Counted from the stretch's first letter, positions 1-8,686 are shown. The stretch: DNA of 64,000 bases from JBMDXB01 sp048594975 (GCA_048594975.1 JBMDXQ010000042.1:124001-188000); one strand, 5' to 3'. The notes: generated from the sequence alone by a model not told the origin. Program-made: numbers and translations.

Positions 1-1
1 G

Positions 2-385
2 ACCACGGCGCGCGAATACGAGCTGGCCATCCCGGGCATCGTGCTGCTGGCGATCGGGATGGGCGTCTGCAACGCCGCGGTGTTCAAGGTGGTGCCGCAG
101 GTCGTGCCGCAGGCGGTCGGCGGCGCGGCGGGATGGGTCGGCGGGCTTGGCGCGTTCGGCGGGTTCGCGATTCCGCCCGCCATGGCGTTCGCGGTGCGCG
201 ATCTCGGCGATCGCGGCTACGCGATCGGGTTCGTGGTCTTCATCTTCCTCGCGCTCGTGTCACTCGCCGTCTCGTGGGTGCTGAAGTACGACACGAAGGC
301 CGTCGTCGCACCGCTCGCTCCGCCATCGGGCCTGCCGCCGACGGGCCCTCCGACTCTCTCACCCGAGATGTTGCGCAAGAGCTGA
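2..385 (+). CDS. NarK-type MFS nitrate/nitrite transporter, C-terminal part
   Basis: The open frame runs in from the left edge, so only the last 127 residues are present. They contain three hydrophobic segments, two of them glycine-rich. The stretch AAVFKVVPQVVPQAVGGAAG followed by GGLGAFGGF matches the second nitrate-signature region of NarK/NasA-type major facilitator carriers (established family knowledge). The last 30 residues are a proline-rich cytoplasmic tail. The protein would move nitrate and/or nitrite across the inner membrane. No nitrate or nitrite reductase gene is visible in the window, so its metabolic role (assimilation or respiration) must be read from the left neighbour. Confidence 0.85.
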   Translation, partial: TTAREYELAIPGIVLLAIGMGVCNAAVFKVVPQVVPQAVGGAAGWVGGLGAFGGFAIPPAMAFAVRDLGDRGYAIGFVVFIFLALVSLAVSWVLKYDTKAVVAPLAPPSGLPPTGPPTLSPEMLRKS

Positions 386-421
386 CCGCCGCGGTTATAG
401 TGACGGCCGGAGGTCAAACCT

Positions 422-988
422 ATGCGGTTCTCACGTCTCGCGTTACCCGCGGTCTGGCTGTTCGTTGCCGTCGCCGGAAGGGCTGCCGCCGATCCGCGCG
501 CCTTGCAGGAGCCCGCTCCGCCGAAGCCCGGCCCCGAACACGAAGTCCTCAAGTTGGAGGAAGGCACCTGGGACGCCACCATCGAGTTCATGCCGGGATC
601 CGGCGTGCCCGCCTCGAAGGGAGTCGAGGTGGCCACGATCGGCTGCGGCGGCCTCTGCCTGATCACGGACTTCAAGGGCGAGACCATGCCCGGTGTCGCG
701 TTCCATGGTCATGGCATCAGCACATGGGACCCGACGAAGAAGAAGTACGTCGGCAGCTGGACCGATTCGATGTCGCAGGGCCTGTCGTTCAGCGAAGTCA
801 CGTGGGACGCGGCGGCGAAGAGGTCAACCGGGACGACCGACGCGGCCGACCTGACCGGAAAGATGGTCAAGATGAAGGCGGTCACGGAGCACAAGCAGGA
901 CGGAGCGCGCGTGTTCACGCTGCAGGGCCCGGGCCCCGACGGAAAAGAGACCATCATCATGCGGATCAGCTACACGCGCCGCAAGTAA
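422..988 (+). CDS. Exported DUF1579-like protein
   Basis: A 188-residue protein with a Sec signal peptide (hydrophobic 7-20, AAA before the likely cut near 23). The mature part has the pattern of DUF1579: an early LEEGTWDATIEF block, GHGISTWDPTKKKYVGSW in the middle and a terminal MRISYTRR strand. The family is thought to form a lipocalin-like beta-barrel of unknown role. The start is set by GGAGGT at 409-414, 7 bases before ATG. A TATAGT box at 396-401 could be the -10 of its promoter, but no clear -35 goes with it. It lies 36 bases after the transporter gene but is probably transcribed separately. Confidence 0.8.
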   Translation: MRFSRLALPAVWLFVAVAGRAAADPRALQEPAPPKPGPEHEVLKLEEGTWDATIEFMPGSGVPASKGVEVATIGCGGLCLITDFKGETMPGVAFHGHGISTWDPTKKKYVGSWTDSMSQGLSFSEVTWDAAAKRSTGTTDAADLTGKMVKMKAVTEHKQDGARVFTLQGPGPDGKETIIMRISYTRRK

Positions 989-1086
989 CCGGCGACACTC
1001 GGCGTTTCGCGTGGGCCTACCGGAACAGCCGAGTGTCCGTCCTCGCCAGTCAACCAGGAGGGCCGCTGTCCGCTACTATGGAGGGC

Positions 1087-1497
1087 ATGGCCCTCGACGA
1101 ACGAGCCTTCTTCACCGAAAAGCCCGAGAACCGTCCGGGCCGTTATCAGTGCCCGAAGTGCAAGCGCACCGGAGACTACAACATCCGCTGGGTGCGCCGG
1201 ACGAAGAAGGACCGGCCGCCGGCCGGAGCCGACGACGCCGATCGCGCCCGGTTCGCGAAGCTTCGCGACTACCTGTTGCGGGTGGATGACGAGGTCACCT
1301 GCAAGACATGCGGGAAGAAGTTCGAGATCCCCTCGCAGCACTCGCTGCTCTTCGTCGACCAGGTGGCCGGCCTCCCCAATGAGGAAGAGCTCGAGCGGGA
1401 GATCGCCGAGGCGTCGGGCGAACCCGAAGCTCCCCCGCCACCTGCCAGGCCGACGCTGCCGGCGCGTTTCACACGCAAGTCGACTGGCTGGAAATAG
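1087..1497 (+). CDS. Zinc-ribbon protein of unknown function
   Basis: A 136-residue soluble protein with two CxxC knuckles, C22-x2-C25 and C72-x2-C75, separated by a charged helix-rich stretch. This is the layout of a zinc ribbon. The C-terminal third is acidic and then proline-rich and looks disordered. I know no named family for it. The start could be ATG 1087 or ATG 1078 (three codons earlier). A TACTAT box at 1074-1079 ends 7 bases before 1087, which would fit a leaderless message starting at 1087. An AGGAGG at 1056-1061 is too far away to serve either start well. Confidence 0.65.
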   Translation: MALDERAFFTEKPENRPGRYQCPKCKRTGDYNIRWVRRTKKDRPPAGADDADRARFAKLRDYLLRVDDEVTCKTCGKKFEIPSQHSLLFVDQVAGLPNEEELEREIAEASGEPEAPPPPARPTLPARFTRKSTGWK

Positions 1498-1839
1498 GGC
1501 TCGCGGCAGCTGGGCCGGGCTGGTTCGGCGGTGGGCTTTCCGGCTCATGAGGGTCTGTGACAAAGACAAATTGATGAGCTTTAGCCCGCCTCAGGCATCG
1601 AAGATGCACAAAGGGTCGCTGCAGCGCCGTTTGCGGTGATTCGGACCCGAAAAGAACCGCAACACGGGCGACATTCGTCCCGTACTTAGGCGGAAACCGG
1701 TCCGCAGCTCATCGGTACGGCGTTTGTATGGTTGAGCTACAGCCGGCCGGTCTGCCCCGGCGCGATGCCCGCCCTTGTTCGCCGCTCTCACGTACGGCGC
1801 AGGTGCGGCCGATAGATCTACGGGGCGAGGAGGCAGCCT
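1498..1839. other. Intergenic stretch with no recognised gene
   Basis: Around 340 bases, locally less GC-rich than the surroundings (for example 1558-1615). No open frame here resembles a protein. Short inverted repeats occur around 1682-1720 (GCGGA with TCCGC nested inside CCGTAC with GTACGG), so part of it may fold as RNA, but I recognise no known RNA family or riboswitch. Confidence 0.5.
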
Positions 1840-2079
1840 ATGGTCAGGAACAGAGCCGAACAGCGTGTGGGTGATCGCCGGTTCGGCCGGGGCGGCGGCC
1901 GGCGGGCAAGTGACCGGCCAGCCCGACACACCACGCCGCAATGCCCGGCCTGCCACAGGGCAGGTACGGCACTGCAGGCGGGCGAGGCGGAAGGCGGCTG
2001 GTGGTTCGTGTGCACGGTCTGCGACCACCTCTGGGACCAGCGCAGCCGCGTTTCGGTGAGCCAGCACGCGACCGCGTAG
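1840..2079 (+). CDS. Small zinc-ribbon protein
   Basis: A 79-residue protein. The first 30 residues are arginine- and glycine-rich. The rest holds C35-P-A-C38 and C58-T-V-C61 around a GGWWFVC strand, a compact four-cysteine zinc ribbon. The ribosome-binding site GAGGAGG at 1827-1833 sits 6 bases before ATG, the strongest argument that this small frame is expressed. It is the second zinc-ribbon gene in under a kilobase but is not similar to the first outside the cysteines. No function can be assigned; nucleic-acid or protein binding would be typical of the fold. Confidence 0.6.
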   Translation: MVRNRAEQRVGDRRFGRGGGRRASDRPARHTTPQCPACHRAGTALQAGEAEGGWWFVCTVCDHLWDQRSRVSVSQHATA

Positions 2080-2111
2080 ACACCGGCAATCGCAGGTTGC
2101 CGGCGCGCTGA

Positions 2112-2137
2112 CTCGCCCGCGCGCCCGCGCGGGCGAG
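2112..2137. terminator. Hairpin between convergent genes
   Basis: CTCGCCCGCG at 2112-2121 pairs with CGCGGGCGAG at 2128-2137 (10 perfect base pairs, extendable by one) around a short loop. It lies between a plus-strand gene ending at 2079 and a minus-strand gene ending at 2157, the expected place for a bidirectional terminator. There is no T-run, so it is not a textbook intrinsic terminator. Confidence 0.5.
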
Positions 2138-2156
2138 CGCGCTCCTTCCGTCGACG

Positions 2157-2969
2157 CTATCCGAGCGCCACGTCCAGCACCATCATGATCGCGAAGCCGA
2201 TCATTGCGCCAAAGGTCGCGACGTCCGTGTGATCACCCGCCTGTGACTCGGGGATGACCTCCTCGACCACGACGAAGATCATCGCGCCGGCGGCGAACGC
2301 CAGCGCGTACGGCAGGATCGGCCGCATCACCAGCACCGCGGCGGCGCCGAGCACGCCGGCGATCGGCTCGACCCACGCCGACAGCTGCCCGTAGTAGACG
2401 GCGCGCCCGCGCGACATCCCCTCGCGCCGCAGCGGCACCGACACCGCCGTGCCCTCGGGAAGGTTCTGCAACCCGATGCCCAGGGCCAGGGCGATCGCCG
2501 CGCTCAGCGTGGGGCTCTCGAATCCTGCCTGCACGGCGCCGAACGCGATGCCCACGGCGAGGCCTTCGGGGATGTTGTGCAGGATGATCGCGAGCACCAG
2601 CAGCGCCGTGCCACGCAGGTTCGTCTTGACGCCTTCGACCGAGCTCGGCGGCGCGAACAGGTGAACGTGCGGCAGCAGGTAGTCCGCGACGCGCATCGAC
2701 GCGGCGCCGAGGAGAAAGCCGACGAGCGGCGGAACCCACTCGACGAGGCCCATTTCCGCCGACATGGAGATGGACGGCGCGAGCAGCGACCAGAACGATG
2801 CGGCAATCATCACTCCGGCAGTGAAGCCGAGCGACGCGTCCAGCAACCGGCGGTTCAGCTGCCGGAACAGGAACACGGCGGCGGCGCCGATTGCGGTCAT
2901 GCCCCACGTGAACAGCGTGGCGAGAAGCGCCTGCACGATCGGGCTCAGGCCCGCGAACCACTCGGACAC
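2157..2969 (-). CDS. ZIP-family metal cation transporter
   Basis: A 270-residue integral membrane protein with about eight hydrophobic segments. The two ZIP metal-site motifs are both present: HNIPEG at 131-136 (helix IV) and QNLPEG at 168-173 (helix V). A histidine-containing loop (LPHVHLF, about 99-105) lies between helices III and IV. This matches the ZupT/GufA branch of the family, which imports zinc and other divalent metals. It stands alone, divergent from the sulfatase gene at 3052. Substrate preference cannot be read from sequence. Confidence 0.92.
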   Translation of the reverse strand: MSEWFAGLSPIVQALLATLFTWGMTAIGAAAVFLFRQLNRRLLDASLGFTAGVMIAASFWSLLAPSISMSAEMGLVEWVPPLVGFLLGAASMRVADYLLPHVHLFAPPSSVEGVKTNLRGTALLVLAIILHNIPEGLAVGIAFGAVQAGFESPTLSAAIALALGIGLQNLPEGTAVSVPLRREGMSRGRAVYYGQLSAWVEPIAGVLGAAAVLVMRPILPYALAFAAGAMIFVVVEEVIPESQAGDHTDVATFGAMIGFAIMMVLDVALG

Positions 2970-3051
2970 AGCTCATGCTACCGCAGTCGAACGACCGGTT
3001 CAGCTTGCGGACCAAACCCGCCGTCCCCGGCCGCGGTGCTACTATCCGCCG

Positions 3052-4590
3052 ATGCGCTCCCTGCTGGCGGCCCTTCTTCTCGCGGCGCTCGCCGCCGTTC
3101 CCGTCTCGAACGCCGACCGGCCGAACATCATCTTCATCATGTCCGACGATCACGCGGCGCACGCGATCGGCGCCTACGGGTCGCGCGTGAACGAGACGCC
3201 GCACCTGGATCGGCTGGCGCGCGAGGGCGCGATCCTGACGAACACGTTCGTCACCAACTCCATCTGCACGCCGAGCCGCGCGGCGATTCTCACCGGCCAG
3301 TACTCGCACCTCAACGGCGTCACGATGTTCAACCGCTTCGACAGCTCGCGCACGACCGTCGCGCGCCTGCTCCAGGCGGGCGGATACCACACCGGCATGA
3401 TCGGCAAATGGCACTTGGGGAGCGATCCGGCCGGATTCGACTACTGGCAGATCCTGCCCGGACAGGGCGCCTACGTGAACCCGGTGTTCTACACCGCGAC
3501 CGACGAGCAGACGTTCGCCGGCCGCTACGTGACCGACGTCATTACCGAGCTGGGCATCGACTTCATCCGCAGGCGACCGCGCGACAAACCGTTCTTCCTG
3601 ATGCTCCACCACAAGGCGCCGCACCGCTCGTGGGAACCGAACGAGACCTACCGGAAGCAGTTCGCGGGGCGCTGGATCCCCGAGCCGGCGACGTTCTGGG
3701 ACCGCTACGACACGCGCACCGACGCGCTGCGCGAGAACGAGCAGCGTGTCGCCGACGACCTCGACAATCGCGACCTGAAGCTGCCGGCCCCGGCGGACCT
3801 CTCCGGGCTGGCGCTGAACAAGTGGTTCGCGATCAAGCCGGAGAAGGTCACTACCGTCGTCGGCGGGCGCACGGTGACGCTCGAGGGCGAGGCACTGGCG
3901 CGCTGGAAATACCAGCGATATATGCAGGACTACCTGGGGACGGTGCAGTCGGTGGACGATTCGGTCGGTCGGGTGCTCGAGTTCCTCGATGCCAACGGGC
4001 TCGAGAAGAACACCATGGTGATCTATACGAGCGACCAGGGGTTCTTCCTCGGCGACCACGGACTGTACGACAAGCGATTCATGTATGAGGAGTCGCTCCG
4101 GATGCCGTTCCTCGTGCGCTGGCCGGCCGGGATCAAGGCGGGGGCGCGCAGCGATGCGATCGCCCTCAACGTCGATTTCGCCCCGACCTTCCTCGACGCC
4201 GCCGGGCTGAAGGTGCCCGCGGACGTGCAGGGACGCAGCCTGCTGCCGGTCCTTTTGGGGCGCACGCCGCGCGACTGGCGGGCGGCGATGTACTATCGCT
4301 ACTACCACGATCCGGGCCACCACAACACGCGCGCGCATTACGGCGTCCGCACCCGCACACACAAGCTGATCTACTACTGGAAGAAGGACCAGTGGGAGCT
4401 GTTCGACCTGGTGAACGACCCGTCGGAACTGCACAACCTCTACGGTCAGCTGGGCCACGAACAGATCACGGCGACGCTGAAGGCCGAGCTCGCACGCGTG
4501 AAGAAGGAGGCGCGCGACGACGATCAGCTTGCGAATGAGACCCTGCCGGACGGCGTCGACGGGCCGCCGGCGAAGTTGCGCGGCAAGTGA
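3052..4590 (+). CDS. Exported sulfatase, cysteine type (S1 family)
   Basis: A 512-residue protein with a Sec signal peptide (about 1-21). The mature part opens with RPNIIFIMSDD, where D32 and D33 would bind calcium. C72 in the CTPSR motif is the residue converted to formylglycine, followed by the rest of the signature, AAILTGQYSHLNG. Further active-site blocks are IGKWHLG, HHKAPH and YTSDQGFFLGDHG. The C-terminal part (YYRYYH, then KLIYYW and WELFDLVNDPSE) is the usual C-terminal sulfatase subdomain. It hydrolyses a sulfate ester, probably on a polysaccharide. The start is ATG 3052, just before the signal peptide; longer frames upstream antisense to the ZIP gene were ignored. A TACTAT box ends 6 bases before ATG and there is no Shine-Dalgarno, so it may be leaderless. 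Confidence 0.93.
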   Translation: MRSLLAALLLAALAAVPVSNADRPNIIFIMSDDHAAHAIGAYGSRVNETPHLDRLAREGAILTNTFVTNSICTPSRAAILTGQYSHLNGVTMFNRFDSSRTTVARLLQAGGYHTGMIGKWHLGSDPAGFDYWQILPGQGAYVNPVFYTATDEQTFAGRYVTDVITELGIDFIRRRPRDKPFFLMLHHKAPHRSWEPNETYRKQFAGRWIPEPATFWDRYDTRTDALRENEQRVADDLDNRDLKLPAPADLSGLALNKWFAIKPEKVTTVVGGRTVTLEGEALARWKYQRYMQDYLGTVQSVDDSVGRVLEFLDANGLEKNTMVIYTSDQGFFLGDHGLYDKRFMYEESLRMPFLVRWPAGIKAGARSDAIALNVDFAPTFLDAAGLKVPADVQGRSLLPVLLGRTPRDWRAAMYYRYYHDPGHHNTRAHYGVRTRTHKLIYYWKKDQWELFDLVNDPSELHNLYGQLGHEQITATLKAELARVKKEARDDDQLANETLPDGVDGPPAKLRGK

Positions 4591-4623
4591 TTCGGACGTC
4601 GCCTGCTTCGCGGAACCGCCGTT

Positions 4624-5763
4624 TCACCCACCCGATGCGGACCTCACCAGCCGGAATCCCAGGTTCGACGATCCGGTGCTGATCTCCGACTTGCCGCGGC
4701 TGCCCACGAGGAAGCGTTGACAGTACTCGCTGCTGCAGAGGAACGACCCGCCGCGCGTTACGCGCTTGCGTACGGCTGGTTCGTCCGGGTCGAAACTCGA
4801 GTCGGGCCCCCGAGGGTCGCGTGTAGCGACGTCTGGATCCGCGAAGGTGCTGTAGTAGTCGGGCCGGTACCAGTCCGCACACCACTGCCACACGTTACCG
4901 CCGATGTCGTACAGGCCGTACCCGTTCGGTGGGAACGCCGTCACCGGCGACGTCCTGTAGTACCCGTCCTCGCGCGTGTTCGTGTCCGGGAAGCTTCCCT
5001 CCCACACGTTCGCCACGGCCTTTCCACCCGGCTTGAGGTCGTTCCCCCACGCGTATCGCGCCCGATCCAGGCCCCCGCGCGCCGCGAACTCGAACTCCGC
5101 TTCCGTCGGCAGGCGCTTGCCGGTCCATTGGGCAAACGCGTTCACGTCCTCCCACGCGACGTGCACGACCGGATGGCTGCCGCGGCCCTTGAGGTCGGTC
5201 GATCGACCTTCCGGATGTCTCCAGCTCGCGCCCGGCAGGTAGCTCCACCACTGGGTGTAGTCGCGCAGCGACACGGGGTGGTTCGGTGGCGTGAACACCA
5301 CCGCGCCGGGCTGCAGCTTGTCGAGCGGCACACCGGGGAAGTCGGCGGGATCGGGCCGGCGCTCGGCGACGGTCGCGTAGCCGGTCGCCTTCACGAAGGC
5401 CGCGAACTGATCGTTGGTCACCGGTGTCGCGTCCATCCAGAACCCGCTGACCGAGACGAGATGGACCGGCCGCGCGTCCGGCATGTCGCAATCGTCGCAC
5501 CCCATCCAGAACTCGCCGCCGGGAATCCACGTCATGCCGGCGGGCGCAGGGCCCGACGCCGCGGCGCGGCTGATCGCGGGCGTGCGCCGGCCCTCGCGTG
5601 CGCCGGTGGCATTCGACCGCTGGTGCGCGGCATGCGGATCGGCGTCACGCCGTGCGGCTTGCGTCGCGTCTGGCGCAGGCTCGGGCGAGCGGCAGGCCGC
5701 GGCGACGCCACAGGAGCCGGCGACTAGAACGAGGAAGAGGCTGATCCGGGTAGCGCTGGTCAC
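4624..5763 (-). CDS. Exported formylglycine-generating enzyme (FGE/SUMF1-like)
   Basis: A 379-residue protein with an N-terminal hydrophobic signal (about 7-23) that ends in cysteines and may be a lipoprotein signal. The catalytic domain starts at MTWIPGGEFWMG and ends SSNLGFRLV, the full length of the SUMF1/FGE fold. Both active-site cysteines of true FGE are kept, C343 and C348 in RGGSFLCSSEYC, so it should be a real sulfatase-activating enzyme rather than a fold relative. It lies convergent to one cysteine-type sulfatase and divergent from another (42 bases to the start at 5806), so its likely clients are the two neighbours. The export signal is notable because bacterial FGE is often described as cytosolic. 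Confidence 0.88.
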   Translation of the reverse strand: MTSATRISLFLVLVAGSCGVAAACRSPEPAPDATQAARRDADPHAAHQRSNATGAREGRRTPAISRAAASGPAPAGMTWIPGGEFWMGCDDCDMPDARPVHLVSVSGFWMDATPVTNDQFAAFVKATGYATVAERRPDPADFPGVPLDKLQPGAVVFTPPNHPVSLRDYTQWWSYLPGASWRHPEGRSTDLKGRGSHPVVHVAWEDVNAFAQWTGKRLPTEAEFEFAARGGLDRARYAWGNDLKPGGKAVANVWEGSFPDTNTREDGYYRTSPVTAFPPNGYGLYDIGGNVWQWCADWYRPDYYSTFADPDVATRDPRGPDSSFDPDEPAVRKRVTRGGSFLCSSEYCQRFLVGSRGKSEISTGSSNLGFRLVRSASGG

Positions 5764-5805
5764 GATTCGATCCGGAAGCGGTTATCCTACGCCGAACGAA
5801 CCCCG

Positions 5806-7230
5806 ATGGCGACACTGCTGCGCCTTGCCATTCTCGCCACGGCCGCCGTACTGACCGCAGCCGCCGGCGGCCAGCCGCGTTCACCGGCCCGTCCCAACAT
5901 CCTGGTCATCCTCGCGGATGACTGGTCCTATCCCCATGCGGGAACCTACGGCGACGTGGTGGTGAGGACCCCGGCCTTCGACCGGATCGCTCGCGAGGGC
6001 GTGCTGTTCACGCACGCGTTCGCCGCCTCGCCATCGTGCACACCCTCGCGCGCGTCGCTGCTCACCGGTCGCGCCGTGCACCAGCTCGCCGAGGGCGGCA
6101 ATCTCTGGGGTTTCCTGCCGGCGCGCTTCGAGACGTATCCGGATCGGCTGGAAGCCGCCGGGTACTTCATCGGCTACACGCGCAAGGGATGGGGGCCGGG
6201 GAACTTCAAAGCCGGCGGACGCGCACGCAATCCCGCGGGACCGCAGTTTGCCTCCTTCGCGGAGTTCCTCGAGCAGGCGCCGAAGGGGCGCCCATTCTGC
6301 TTCTGGTTCGGCTCTACCGATCCGCACCGCCCGTACGAGCAGGGCGCCGGTGCGCGGGCGGGGCTGTCCGCGGCGGACGTCGAGGTGCCGCCGTTCCTGC
6401 CGGACACGCCCGAGGTGCGCGGGGACATCCTCGACTACTACGCCAGGGTAGAACGGCTCGATCGGGAGGCCGGGGAGGTCATCCAGGCGCTCGAAGCCGC
6501 CGGGCAGCTGGACCGCACGCTTGTCGTCTTCACCTCGGACAACGGGATGCCGTTCCCGCGTGCGAAGGCGAACCTGTACGACGGCGGCACGCGGGTACCG
6601 CTCGCGATCCGGTTCCCCGGCCGCGTGACGCCGGGCCGGACGCTTACCGACCTCGTCGTCCTTACCGACCTCGCGCCGACGCTGCTCGAGGCGGCCGGCG
6701 CAACGCCGATCGCGGGGATGACCGGACGCAGCCTGCTGCCGCTTCTCGCGGGAAAGCAGCAGCGCGGCCGCGATCGAGCGTTCCTCGAGCGCGAGCGTCA
6801 CGCGCAGGTGCGCCGCGGCGACCTCTCGTATCCGTCGCGCGCGGTGAGGACGAAGGAGTTCCTCTACATCCGGAACCTGCGGCCGGACCGCTGGCCGGCC
6901 GGCGACCCCGAGAGGTATTTCGCGGTCGGCGACTTCGGCGACATCGACGGCGGCCCGGCCAAGGACCTGCTGCTGTCGCGGCGCTCGGATCCCGCGATCG
7001 CCTTGTTCGTCGCGCTCGCGACGGCGAAGCGGCCTGCCGAGGAGCTCTATGACTTGAAGGCCGATCCGGCCCAGCTGCGCAACGTCGCGGCCGACCCGAA
7101 ATACGCGACCGCGAGGGTCCGCCTCCGCCGGGCGCTCGACGTGTGGATGCGCGATACCGCCGATCCGCGTTTCGGCTCGGACGACGATCGGTGGGACAGG
7201 TATCCGTACTTCGGAAAGGCGGGCGGGTAA
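5806..7230 (+). CDS. Exported sulfatase, cysteine type
   Basis: A 474-residue protein with a signal peptide (about 1-23). RPNILVILADDW carries the calcium-binding D38 and D39, and C78 in SPSCTPSRASLLTG is the formylglycine precursor. STDPHRPY and FTSDNGMPFPRAKANLYDGG are the later metal and substrate blocks. The C-terminal LYDLKADPAQLRN motif completes the family pattern. It is a heparan-N-sulfatase-like (sulfohydrolase) relative rather than a close copy of the sulfatase at 3052. A TATCCT box at 5783-5788 lies 17 bases before ATG. It shares a short divergent control region with the FGE gene, which suggests common regulation. Confidence 0.93.
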   Translation: MATLLRLAILATAAVLTAAAGGQPRSPARPNILVILADDWSYPHAGTYGDVVVRTPAFDRIAREGVLFTHAFAASPSCTPSRASLLTGRAVHQLAEGGNLWGFLPARFETYPDRLEAAGYFIGYTRKGWGPGNFKAGGRARNPAGPQFASFAEFLEQAPKGRPFCFWFGSTDPHRPYEQGAGARAGLSAADVEVPPFLPDTPEVRGDILDYYARVERLDREAGEVIQALEAAGQLDRTLVVFTSDNGMPFPRAKANLYDGGTRVPLAIRFPGRVTPGRTLTDLVVLTDLAPTLLEAAGATPIAGMTGRSLLPLLAGKQQRGRDRAFLERERHAQVRRGDLSYPSRAVRTKEFLYIRNLRPDRWPAGDPERYFAVGDFGDIDGGPAKDLLLSRRSDPAIALFVALATAKRPAEELYDLKADPAQLRNVAADPKYATARVRLRRALDVWMRDTADPRFGSDDDRWDRYPYFGKAGG

Positions 7231-7253
7231 ACGGCGGATCAGGCCGAACCTGG

Positions 7254-8144
7254 TCATCTACCGGCTCGCACCACCTGGCAATCGGGAGCGCGCAGATTGT
7301 TCGGTGCGTCCAGCCCGTGCGGGCGCGCCGGCGACGTTGCCCCGTCGGACACGCCGATCCGCTTGTTGACCAGCAGCACTTCGTAGGCCCAGGACGGAAA
7401 TGGCTCGAGGCCCTGCCAGCAGCTGAAGTTGTTGAAGTGCAGGTGGGCGATGTGAAAGAACTGCTTCAGCCGGCGGACGACGGTGATGAACCGGGGGTCC
7501 GAAGTGCCGTGCAGCTCGAGTATGAGCTGGTCGATGCGCTCGAGCACGCCATCCGGCGCGGTGGCCAGCGCATCCCACTCCGCGCCCTCCACATCCATCT
7601 TCATCACCACCCGCGCCGTCGCGTGCCCGTTGGCGGCGAGCTGCCGCTCCAGCGTGTCGAAGCGGCGACCCTCGGGGTCGGTCGTCGTGCGGCCGTCGAC
7701 GCACTCCTCGTGGAACCGCGTGTCGGCGGCGCACGACGGCCGATCGAGATCGAAGCAGTCGTACTGGTGCACGGGGACGCCGCGCCGGCCTGACACGTCG
7801 CAGCCCCACTGGTCGTAACCGGCAATCCCGTACGAGTACCCGGCTGCGATCTCCCCGAGCAGGTTGGCGCACACCAGGTAGCCGCCGTCGTTCGGCTCGC
7901 CGAAGCGGACCAGCTCGCAGTTGGCGAGCCGTACAGGTTGCAGTTCGGCGAAGAGCTCGCGACGGATGGCGGTGGCCGCCTCCCCGGCCGGTTCGGGAAA
8001 GATCGGCGAAAGGTACATCGGCCGGTTCCGCCGCTGGATCATCACGAACAGGATGGCGAGGAGAACGAGAACGGCGAGGACGGCGACCCGGCGCCGCCCG
8101 CGCCGGGCGGCACCGGATCCGGGGGTCACGGGATGCTCAACCAT
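7254..8144 (-). CDS. Membrane-anchored SAM methyltransferase (Methyltransf_22-like)
   Basis: A 296-residue protein with one N-terminal membrane segment (about 20-37) flanked by arginines, then a methyltransferase domain. The blocks NDGGYLVC, SYGIAGYDQWGCD and VVMKMDVEGAEWD match the family that includes METTL24-like proteins (PF13383). Many cysteines and conserved WAYEVLLVNKR near the end also fit. The flanking charge (more arginines before the segment than after) predicts an inside N-terminus and an outside catalytic domain. That is odd for an enzyme needing S-adenosylmethionine, and the prediction is weak. Convergent with the sulfatase gene at 5806-7230. Confidence 0.72.
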   Translation of the reverse strand: MVEHPVTPGSGAARRGRRRVAVLAVLVLLAILFVMIQRRNRPMYLSPIFPEPAGEAATAIRRELFAELQPVRLANCELVRFGEPNDGGYLVCANLLGEIAAGYSYGIAGYDQWGCDVSGRRGVPVHQYDCFDLDRPSCAADTRFHEECVDGRTTTDPEGRRFDTLERQLAANGHATARVVMKMDVEGAEWDALATAPDGVLERIDQLILELHGTSDPRFITVVRRLKQFFHIAHLHFNNFSCWQGLEPFPSWAYEVLLVNKRIGVSDGATSPARPHGLDAPNNLRAPDCQVVRAGR

Positions 8145-8149
8145 GCGGC

Positions 8150-8686
8150 CTATTTTGCCGCACCCTCGGCGATCTCGAGACGGCGGCCTTTCGACGCCGG
8201 CGGCGCCGGCATCCGGATCTCGAGGACGCCATCCCGGAACGTTGCCTTGGCCTGGTCGGTCATGGCACCTTCCGGCAGCGGAACTACCCGGCAGAAGCTG
8301 CCATAGGTGCGCTCGCTGCGATAGAACCCCTCGCGCTCCTCCTCGTGCTCGCGCTTGCGCTCGCCCTGGATGGTGACGGCGTCATCGCTGACGTCGACCG
8401 TGACCTCGTCCCTCTTGAGACCCGGCAGGTCCGCCCTGATCGTCAGCTCGTTGTTCTTGTGGAAGACCTCGACGGCGGGCGCCCAGTTCATCGCGCTCCT
8501 CTCGCTCCAGGGCGCGGCCGCCCCCCGCCGGCCGAACCCGAAGTCGTCGAACATCCGCTCCATCTCATCGGCGAGCCGCTGCAGCGACCGCATCGGGCGG
8601 AGGTCCGCATCGAACCATCGGGTCAGGCCCTGCCGCCGTTCCTCGCGCGTCGGGCCCGACGTCATCGCTGTATTTCTTTCCGCCAT
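8150..8686 (-). CDS. Small heat-shock protein, Hsp20/alpha-crystallin family
   Basis: A 178-residue cytosolic chaperone. The alpha-crystallin domain runs from about WAPAVEVF to LEI near the end, with the typical ADLPGLKRDEVTVDVSDD and GVLEIRMP strands. The N-terminal part holds MERMFDDFGFGRR, as in many bacterial Hsp20 proteins. Its job is to hold unfolded proteins for refolding by other chaperones. The start was moved inward to MAERN because GGGAGGT at 8694-8700 (complement strand) lies 7 bases upstream; the longer frame upstream lacks such a site. The stop is only 5 bases from the start of the methyltransferase gene at 8144, so they may be co-transcribed. Confidence 0.93.
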   Translation of the reverse strand: MAERNTAMTSGPTREERRQGLTRWFDADLRPMRSLQRLADEMERMFDDFGFGRRGAAAPWSERSAMNWAPAVEVFHKNNELTIRADLPGLKRDEVTVDVSDDAVTIQGERKREHEEEREGFYRSERTYGSFCRVVPLPEGAMTDQAKATFRDGVLEIRMPAPPASKGRRLEIAEGAAK

